A stretch of DNA of 55,204 nt from Thozetella sp. PMI_491 (Eukaryota; Ascomycota; Sordariomycetes; Chaetosphaeriales; Chaetosphaeriaceae): the NCBI GenBank assembly GCA_021432635.1, contig MU270110.1, positions 1-55,204 of the forward strand. Reading direction: 5' to 3'. Position numbers and translations under genes: made by a program. Positions 48,201-55,204 of the stretch are shown here, piece after piece. Numbering within the stretch: position 1 is the first letter of the stretch; each line of letters begins with the position of its first letter. The notes beneath the pieces were generated by a model that was not told the DNA's origin, did not search any database, and was given only the letters and a program-made list of their open reading frames with translations.

Positions 48201-49530
48201 TTCGGATAATCGTGCTTGAAGACGGCATTCGAGACGCGAGTGGTAACCGACTTGGCACCGGTCCGCTGATTTCTTGAAGGTAGCTCAAAGCTGGATCCAA
48301 TTCCCGTGGCAGATTGTGACACCGACGTGCCCATGGTGGATCCCGCAGCCGGGATGAGGCGTTCAATTGTGCCAGGAAGCTGGTGATGGACGTCTGGACT
48401 GGAAACAGGGGTCGTAACTGGCGCTACTACCGGTATATTCCGCGACAAGGCCGCGTGCTCTTCGACAGCAGAATGACTTGTATGCATGGCTTTCTTCATT
48501 AGTTTTGCCCGATACACGTCGATTCGATTGCGCCTGACTATGTTGGCGTCGATTACGCGACGCTGAACAAGCGACAATCTGCTGTGATCTCGGAATTTTG
48601 CGCGAAAGATGAGCTCTAGCTTGGCCCAGTCAAGGCGCTCATCAGCTGCGCGGCGATTCTGGATCCAGCTCAAGAGGTGCGTTTCTAGGGGACCCATCAA
48701 GATGAGCCAAGACAAGTAGTCTCGAAAAGGTGCAAGATGAGCTTGTCTCTGTTCTAGAAGCTGGTCGGCCCGTTGATGTCTGAACTTGGTGCCAGACTTT
48801 CGAATTCTTGCTGAGATGCGGGATAAGAGCTCCAGAGCGGTATGTATGTAGTACATTTGCTCTTCGAGCTCCGACACTTCCTCGTCGTCACTCCCGATCC
48901 CAGTAGTGGATGGTTCTGCAGAGTGCATGCCTAAGGGATCCTCGAGGGGGTTCGCTAAGATTCCGCGTTAGATAGCAAGGGTTCCGGAGCAGCATCCGAA
49001 ACAAAATGTCTAGCATCATCTATGTAGGAGCAGCCGTACTAACCGATATCAACACAGTTGGATAGCGACTCCGCTAAGCCATCGAGAAGGTCGATAATCT
49101 CGTCGCGTACATCCTCTCGCGACCGCACCCGATAGTCCAAAGACGAGTGGCCACTCTTGGCCGCGCCAATGCCGAGGGACCACCAGTTGAACTTTGCCGA
49201 CATCTGGTCGGCCCAGTCGCCGCCAGACAGGGCCGGGAGGAGCTGGCATTGCTCAAACAGAATCCCGCACGCCTTAACTTTATCGCGGATGTCGGTGGAT
49301 ATGTCGAGCTCCTGCTCCAGATGGAAAGCCTGCATATTTTGCTGAAATACCCCAGGTAGCTCAGCCTGCCCCGAAACAGGGATACGCGCCTGCTCGGACA
49401 TCGAACTTGGCCTTGGTTGGGGCGAAGAGATAGGCTCCCTGGGCCTTGCCTCATTATCATTGTCTGGATCCCCGACGTTCGCCATGTCTAGAGGTGCCCT
49501 CGCCGAGGTGGCAGGGTCGTGCGATTTCAC
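45287..49530 (-). CDS. 1303-aa C2H2 zinc-finger protein with glycogen-binding (CBM48/E-set-like) domain
   Basis: Six exons (49530-49044, 48954-48114, 48057-46255, 46186-46055, 45997-45867, 45804-45287) total 3912 nt in perfect phase. The N-terminal 440 residues are helical and resemble the leader regions of fungal NLR-like proteins. Zinc-finger pairs follow at about 450-485 (CVFAEC...HLSKCH) and 545-570 (CPLCPHSY...HIAQHLHSFAL). An acidic run of Asp is encoded by a GAT/CAT microsatellite near 47540. At about 644-750 lies a beta-rich domain with VVQLLGSWDNYATPLPL, WKGTFRFQ and YWYYYILNGYVVSH, the pattern of AMPK-type glycogen-binding or CBM48 folds. The C-terminal part (VFLYQNVSGDIHV; CQHVPVFEFERVEDLDYF) is unassigned. 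The function is unknown. It appears intact and is surrounded by allorecognition-type genes. Confidence 0.82.
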
Positions 49531-50148
49531 ACGGCGACCACCGTGGCTCGGCTTGCGTCCCTCGGAGCGGCGGCGTACTGCATATGGGATAAGACCAGTC
49601 GTCAGCTACAGCTAGATGGCTGCGAGGCTTTTCTGCTCAGCCGCATGATGTGCGGGGGGAAGCAGCTTTTCAGACAATTAGGTGCTAGTCACGTGGGTTC
49701 GCATTGCGCCTGCATAGAGTATCCCCACAGAAACCCATGTTAGGCTTCTCATGAAAGAAAGTTGATTATGGATGTGAGCCACGGGCAGAGAATATTGTGA
49801 CAGCTGTAAGCGAGCCGTTAGATTAATCGCCGTCTATCTAGAGACCTGTGTTAATGGCCAGAGAAACTCGGTTGTTTCAATACCCGTTTGCTCATCCTGC
49901 TATCACCACGGTGTGCTATTTCCCTCGGCCTCATGTAATGCTAACTTGTAAGTGTATGAGTCCTTTGCCATTTCGTGAAATTTGTGTCCCGACGAAAGTT
50001 CTTAGGGGCGCCGCGTCGCACCAAGCTAGGCCAAGCAGGTTCCTTGTCCTGACATTTTCATCCCGTAGCTGGCCTGTGGGATGGGAAAGGATTGCGCAAT
50101 CTGCGGGACCATCTCTCGTCTTCGCCGTTTTCAAGAAACTGACGGGTC
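49531..50148. other. Intergenic
   Basis: Promoter side of the C2H2 gene and 3' flank of the GH32 gene. Nothing else was recognised. Confidence 0.45.
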
Positions 50149-52099
50149 TTATCCCCAGATTACCGCATGATCTAGTCTGGTAGGAGCTTCCAAACTCTGG
50201 TCACCCTCATGCTCCTCGTCGGCGAAGAAGCGCAATCCCACAGTTTCATCACCCGCGTAAATTCGAGTAGTGATGGCGGTCCTCTCATTGACAAAAACCT
50301 CAAACACTGAGTTGTCACGCCAGACGCGGATCTCCAAGGATTCGGTCTCCGTTTCTCCGCTCGCGTGGTCAACAGTGGTGAAAAGAGTATGCGCAGCTGT
50401 CTCCGGCGCCGAATTTATGTGCAGGGCGGAATCAGGGGTATCGAAAGCAGGACGTTCGATGGTGAAGGTCTCCGTATTCGGTTCGAAGTAGATGGCTGTC
50501 TCTTTAGAGAAGTCTGGTAGATATCTTGTCAGTGGAGTGTTCTCATTCTCATATCGCGAGGGCGGAAGCTTTCCAACCTTTGCGATGGCCAACACGGAAT
50601 CCAGTTTTCTTGCATTTCCTCGAAACCTTGATGCGGCAAAACAACTCCCAGGTCTTTGAACTAATTTCCTGTGCCAAGACTTCCGTTCCTGATGGTTCAA
50701 GAGGCCGTGGAGGAAGATACAAGAGTCGCACGCCCGGCCGGGTCCGTGACCTGTTCACCACTCTGCTATCAGGGATGCTTGTCAAAGTCCGAACCGTATA
50801 AGTCCCAAGCCCATCTGGCATTGCCTCAACAGAAGTGATTGAAGTGATATCGGATTTCCAAGCTCTTGATACTCTCCGGATAGATGTCAGTTGTAGTCTG
50901 CGAGGGAGAGACAGCATGCCACTCCAGTTTTGTTGGTGTCGCAGTGTGTCGGACAGATCGTCCTCGGTGATCCAGCCCCAGACGATGTGAGATTGCGTGA
51001 CAGGGTCGAAAAATGAGTTTGCGGCGTAGTAGCAGCCATGGTCCAGATATCCGCCGAACGAGTAGTCCATGACTGGCTTCCTCTCTCCTGCCTGGTCAGC
51101 TTCTTTGGCTTTTAGAAGTCCCGCCATCCAAAGCTGACATCTTGGAGGACGTTTCAGTGCACCAGCATATTCACTAGGATCAGCACCTCCCGCGTCAATA
51201 CATCCCTCTGTCCCCATTATAATAAAATCCCTAGTGAGATGCCAGTCAAGACTGTCGTGGAGAGTCACAAAGTTGGTGACTTCCCAGTTCCTTCCCAGAT
51301 CACCGGACCACCTCGAAGGTCTCATGTTTAGTCCAACATCGACAAGTGGTCCGAGGTACTCCCATTTTGTGAAGTCAGACCGGTCAATAGTGTATAAAAA
51401 AGTCGTTGCTGTTTTGTTGACAATACCGCCGGAGATGATGCCATACAAAGTATTGCTGTCTTTTGCAAGTATCCGGCTCAGCGACTCCCACTTTGAAACA
51501 AAAGGATCGCGCCATCCAGTCACCTCAACGTCCGGAGGTGCACTAGGAATGATGGGGTTGCTCGGATGCTTCGTCCAGGTTTGGCCATTGTCGGTTGATA
51601 TCGCGATGCTGAGCGACTCGCAACCGCGTTTATATGGCAGGGTGTGGTGTATCGGCAAACTATTAACAGACGTGTAGACGTACGTGAGTGGGGAAGCGTC
51701 GCTAGCGTGAAAACACCCGGTGAACACGCCCAGATGATCATATGGTTTGTCTGGGGACAGAGAAGGCGACGGGTCCAAATCCCACGAGACAAAGTCTGGC
51801 GAAGTTGCATGGCCCCAAGAGATATCTCCCCAATCGTTGTCGCGTGGATTCCATTGGAAGGAGACATGGTAGAGTCCAGTGGTCGGATCGAATCCAGGAC
51901 CGCAGGGATCATTCATCCACCCACTAAGAGGCTGTAAATGGAACGAAGGTCGCCACCTTTCAAAAGAAGCGGTGGGTGGATCTTGGCCCAATACATCTCT
52001 CACACAACTCGGTGGTGCCGGTGAAAGACTTTCCGGGGTTGCAGGAAGTCGAGAATCGATATCCATAGTGGACCTTGGAGGATTATTGAGAGATGCCAT
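50149..52099 (-). pseudogene. GH32 fructan/sucrose hydrolase (invertase/inulinase-like), one frameshift
   Basis: Starting at 52099 or 52066, the five-blade catalytic domain shows the nucleophile block SGWMNDPCGPGFD, FQWNPRDNDWGD, the stabiliser GWRDPF and the acid/base segment NWEVTNFVTLHD, so all three GH32 acids are present. No signal peptide is seen, which suggests an intracellular enzyme acting on imported sucrose or fructo-oligosaccharides. Near 50618-50625 the frame shifts by one base (RIKVSR, then NARKLDSVLAIAK). The C-terminal beta-sandwich (SLEIRVWRDNSVFEVFVNE, RTAITTRIY) is in the second frame, ending at TAA 50149. Literal reading truncates that domain; a single sequencing error would restore it. 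The Zn2Cys6 regulator lies 304 bp upstream on the same strand. Confidence 0.8.
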
Positions 52100-52402
52100 C
52101 AGGCAACTTTGAGGATTGGAACAGCCAGTTTCCAGTCCGTTACCTTTTTAGCACCGATTCGCTAAATGAATTGGGCTTGACTCTCATATGGTCTGCGTGG
52201 TCTTGTCCTCGGCATCATCCCGTCTCCACTTTTCGGGGTGCTCTCGGAGAAATCCTAAATAGGACTAGGGGTTTGGTGGCGAATCTGCTAGCGAGTCGGG
52301 GCTGACTCGGGCACACGACCATGAGGGTGGGGTTCAATCGCTGGCCTGTTCGGTCGAGGAATGGGACGCATGTGCCCTAGAGATTTGAGTTGAAGGAAGG
52401 GT
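52100..52402. other. Short intergenic between regulator and GH32 gene
   Basis: A 303-bp spacer that must hold the GH32 promoter. I saw no clear TATA or operator motif. Confidence 0.4.
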
Positions 52403-54544
52403 TCATTGCAAACTCGGAACGGTACTAAGCTCGGTCAAGAACCGTGTTGCATATGGGTGCTGGCCATTTCGAAACTCGTGCAGGATACGCCCAAGGCCTT
52501 GAATGATCTCTTGCACAGTGAGCTGCTGTCCCGAGTAGTGACTAGAATGCAACAAAGAACAATCTAGCCTCGATCGATCCAAGGGTGCATCGATTATCGA
52601 AAGGCCACAGTCGGGCAATTGGCGCAAGGTGGTAAGTGCACCGCTAGATATGTCAAATATCTTCTCGGCCTGGCGATGCGTGAGCAGTAGCCCGGCTATT
52701 CCAAAGACTTGCTAAGACTTACCAAACCAAGACCGTGAACCTCCATTGCACGCATATCCAACGATTGTGCCCGCAGCAGGGCCGCTTCGGCAACGTAGAT
52801 CGGAAAATCTGAAGACAGCTCAAGATGCTCAGATCGGTTGAGGACAAGGTTGTGCGTCCAGCACAGGTTCCAGAGTCGATTCGTGAGCCACAGTTGCGTC
52901 ATTGAGATATCCGCCTGCTGAGACTCTCCCAGCTCCGGGAGGGAGAGAGGCACGATGCTTGGCGCAATGGAGAGAGTGCCGGAGAACGAAGACTCGCGTG
53001 TCACTCTAAGCGCACGGAAAGCCTTAATGGCCAGTCGTCGGTCGAAGCTACTGCATTGCCCGTCACTCATGGCACAGTGTCCGTTCCAGCAGCCTACGAT
53101 ATTCTCGTCAATAGCATCGAAAGACTCCATTAAATAGAGCAGACCCGTCAGTGCCATAACGTCGGCCTTTTCTTCGGAAATAAGGCCTACAACGCTGGCT
53201 TCTCCGGAATCTGAGCCGAAATCCTGCATCATCTTGGCGAACATACTGGGGCGGCCTCGGAAGCCGATTGGGTGTCGTTGTTGGAGTGCGTATGCTCTAC
53301 ATTCCGTGTATTTTAGTGACAGCTCTCTCCTGCGAAGGTATGGACCTACCTCTCGGTCACGGACAGCACCAAATAGGTCCTAATCCACTGCTCCCGATCT
53401 CTGATAGCAAGCTGTTCGTAGGCAGTTAGATCCTGCATGCCCAGCGAGCAGGCTAGGTCGACTGCCTCGCGAAGCTTATGCCAGGCGGCTTTGTGCCGGT
53501 TGTTACCAAAGAGATAGGCAAACAAGAAGAAGCTGGTGAGCACGCTAGGGATGCATGGATTTTCTCCAAAGTCGGCGGTGACGCGCATCTTGACCGCCTC
53601 TTCCATCATGATTCTGGCCTGGACAGTCCTGGAGGGAAGCGAGGCGTGCTCTTCGATCTGCACGGGCTGTGTCATGGCGAATGCGCATAGAGAAAGCAGC
53701 ATCGACCCGTACTGTTTATCTGTTTTGTGTTTTCGGAGCAGCATGTCATGATAAAGGGTCGCTCGGTCAAGAATCGGGAGCGTCGGGTGTAGCCGCTTAA
53801 AGAAGACATCGATCCACGGCAGCAGGCTTTCTTCGTTGATCATGGCTGGCCATACATCCCTGCCGGGTGCCACCTGGAACGACTCCGGCAGAGAGGCGAA
53901 TGCGTCGCCACTTGTGGGGGAATCGATGGGGAAGCTAGGGATCTGGATGTTCTCAAAGTCGCTTGCAGCAAAGGAGTCCATCATCGAGGGGCTCCACAGA
54001 CCCCCTGACCCATCCAATGTGACATCCCAAGAGCCCGAAGCACCCAGTGGGAGGTAATCCCCATTGGGTGTGACAAGTTGAGGCGCTGTTTGGATGAGCA
54101 GATCTATGCCGGCGGGTGTTGATTCCGTAAATTGATTGTCTTGGTCACTTTGCTGGGTGTCTGCAGCATCAGGAGACTCATCCTCTAGCCCTGGAGGAGT
54201 GGTCGCATCCTGGTGTTGTCTTATTTCGGCAATGCGTTTTCCTGCCGGCCCGCGTTTCCTCCGCATCTTGTCGTAGGTGCATGTAAATCCCTTCTCGGTG
54301 CATACAGCGCATGGTTTATTCGTGTCGCACTTCCATTAGTTAGTTAGCAATGTACATCTTACCACGACCTGATTACAACGGTGGCTCGAGCATGGATGTT
54401 GCGCACCCTGACCTTGCGCAGCCGGCATTGGTCGCACGCGCCTGCCTTCGGCGGTAACGTCACCGCGCGATAAACGCCAGTCGACGCTGCTTCCATGACT
54501 GTGAACATGGCTGGAAGTTTGGCCGACGGGAAATCTAGATGCAT
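52403..54544 (-). pseudogene. Zn2Cys6 transcription factor (Fungal_trans type), late frameshift
   Basis: Exons 54544-54407, 54329-53350 and 53296-52403. The zinc cluster is split by an intron between KVR and CDT; spliced it reads ACDQCRLRKVR then CDTNKPCAVCTEKGFTCTY, with all six Cys and a basic linker KMRRKRGPAGKR. A fungal-specific TF domain follows (LPWIDVFFKRLHPTLPILDR, ASLPSRTVQARIMMEEAV, AYALQQRHPIGFRGRPSMF). Near 52715 the frame breaks: GLVSLSK must continue as VFGIAGLLLTHRQAEKIFD one base over, ending at 52403. Literal reading stops at 52696 and removes about 95 C-terminal residues, so partial function is possible. By position it may control the GH32 gene, as InuR-like regulators do for inulinases; this is inference. 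Confidence 0.78.
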
Positions 54545-55048
54545 TAAAACCCAATCACCGGAGGCTTGATACCTTCCTCCGGCCTTGCCATGGCTCTCTT
54601 GCTGGTGGTTTTCTTGCGTTCGCTGAGATCAGCGCGCTTGAGTTTTTAGCCCACGTGCATCAACATCCGACAAAAACCGAGGGCGTAAATCAGTGGTGGA
54701 AGGGGGATTGGCCCAAAGCGGGGTAATCCTTCCATGTTCGGTTACGGCCCGCACCACTGGAACTTGCCTGAAAAAAGCCGGGTCGCTCCCTGGAACCTTA
54801 TCACCTTGTCCTTAAGCCCTAGTCTCTGACATTTGGCCCATGTACGTAGCACCGACTAAATTGAGTACAAGAGAAATATCTGAAAGATAATACTAACTGA
54901 AGTATTAATTTGTACAGGTATTACCATCTCCTCCTACATTTTGGCCTATGCTGCACAGCAATAGACGCAGAACTGCGTTTCACTTGAGGTACAAAGTCAA
55001 CTAGTTGCTGAACAATACACGTTAACCTTTCCGGGGCGCGTCCTAGCC
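54545..55048. other. Upstream region of the regulator gene
   Basis: No gene was seen. GCGGGG at 54718-54723 fits the CreA/Mig1 consensus SYGGRG and could mediate glucose repression of the sugar-use pair. One site is weak evidence. Confidence 0.35.
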
Positions 55049-55204
55049 TTAAAGGCCACGTGTAGCCCCAGCGTTAAGGAGCTGCTGAAAGATCGCCTGG
55101 TTTCCTTAATGAGCAGCGGCTTGTAACGCGTTTCCGCACTCACCGCCTTGAGTGTTGACATCGGCCCCAGCCTCAAGGAGCTGCTGAACGATCGCCTGGT
55201 TTCC
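55049..55204 (-). pseudogene. Ankyrin-repeat protein relic (partial, runs off window)
   Basis: Minus-strand reading from the window edge gives two ankyrin units: GNQAIVQQLLEAGADVNTQG, then GNALQAAAH, stop (TAA), GNQAIFQQLLNAGA and a second TAA at 55049-55051. The two DNA units are nearly identical. In-frame stops imply decay or the tail of a larger gene lying to the right of the window. Confidence 0.7.

Noticed and set aside
54359..54554. Broken zinc cluster in the regulator
   Set aside because: The first exon seems to lose its third Cys, but splicing at 54407/54329 gives a complete Zn2Cys6 motif.
1..55204. CRISPR arrays, insertion sequences, bacterial-type operons, tRNA and rRNA genes
   Set aside because: None seen; intron structure and gene families are fungal. 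tRNA-like boxes near 670 and 43640 do not extend to a cloverleaf.

Overview
The window is nuclear DNA of a filamentous ascomycete (Pezizomycotina). It shows short GT-AG introns of about 50-90 nt with CTAAC/CTGAC branch sites and fungal-only protein families (HET domain, Zn2Cys6 regulator, PTH11-like receptor, short tyrosinase, LIP-type secretory lipase, NLR-type accessory proteins). It also has AT-saturated blocks and CAR-to-TAR stop codons typical of repeat-induced point mutation (RIP). No species is claimed.

Layout. 1-3.4 kb is degenerate: an AT-rich edge and a histidyl-tRNA synthetase relic. 3.5-24 kb is a GC-normal accessory region: type-B carboxylesterase (3529-5434), secretory lipase with two frameshifts (6178-7431), GH27-type alpha-galactosidase (7577-9134, minus), a seven-helix membrane protein with three in-frame stops (10525-12063), a PTH11-like rhodopsin-domain protein (12188-13801, minus), a ten-exon tyrosinase (16911-18517), a membrane-anchored FAD-linked oxidoreductase (19380-21055) and a small secreted Cys-rich protein (23341-23878).

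24.5-49.5 kb looks like a fungal allorecognition / regulated-cell-death neighbourhood: a truncated F-box gene, a HET-domain protein (25708-27938, minus), a caspase-like protein with a coiled coil (28818-31437, continued at 38725-39074), a small unrecognised gene (39438-40087), a subtilisin-like protease behind a pseudokinase-like NLR-type domain (40286-43010, minus), and a 1303-residue C2H2 / glycogen-binding-fold protein (45287-49530, minus). Three copies of one dispersed repeat sit between these genes. The caspase-like gene is split by a 7287-bp LTR retrotransposon (31438-38724) with two 235-bp LTRs and a 5-bp target duplication. Its interior is so RIP-mutated that no ORF of 60 codons survives.

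50.1-54.5 kb is a sugar-use module on the minus strand: a Zn2Cys6 regulator upstream of an intracellular GH32 fructan/sucrose hydrolase, each with one apparent frameshift. The window ends in an ankyrin-repeat gene relic.

The secreted esterase, lipase, alpha-galactosidase and GH32 suggest nutrient scavenging, and tyrosinase plus FAD oxidase suggest phenol or secondary-metabolite oxidation. HET, caspase-like, subtilisin and C2H2 proteins are the kinds of parts used in self/non-self triggered death. About half of the genes carry lesions, so this is a fast-decaying accessory segment unless some single-base shifts are assembly errors. All exon models were built by eye from splice signals and frame arithmetic.
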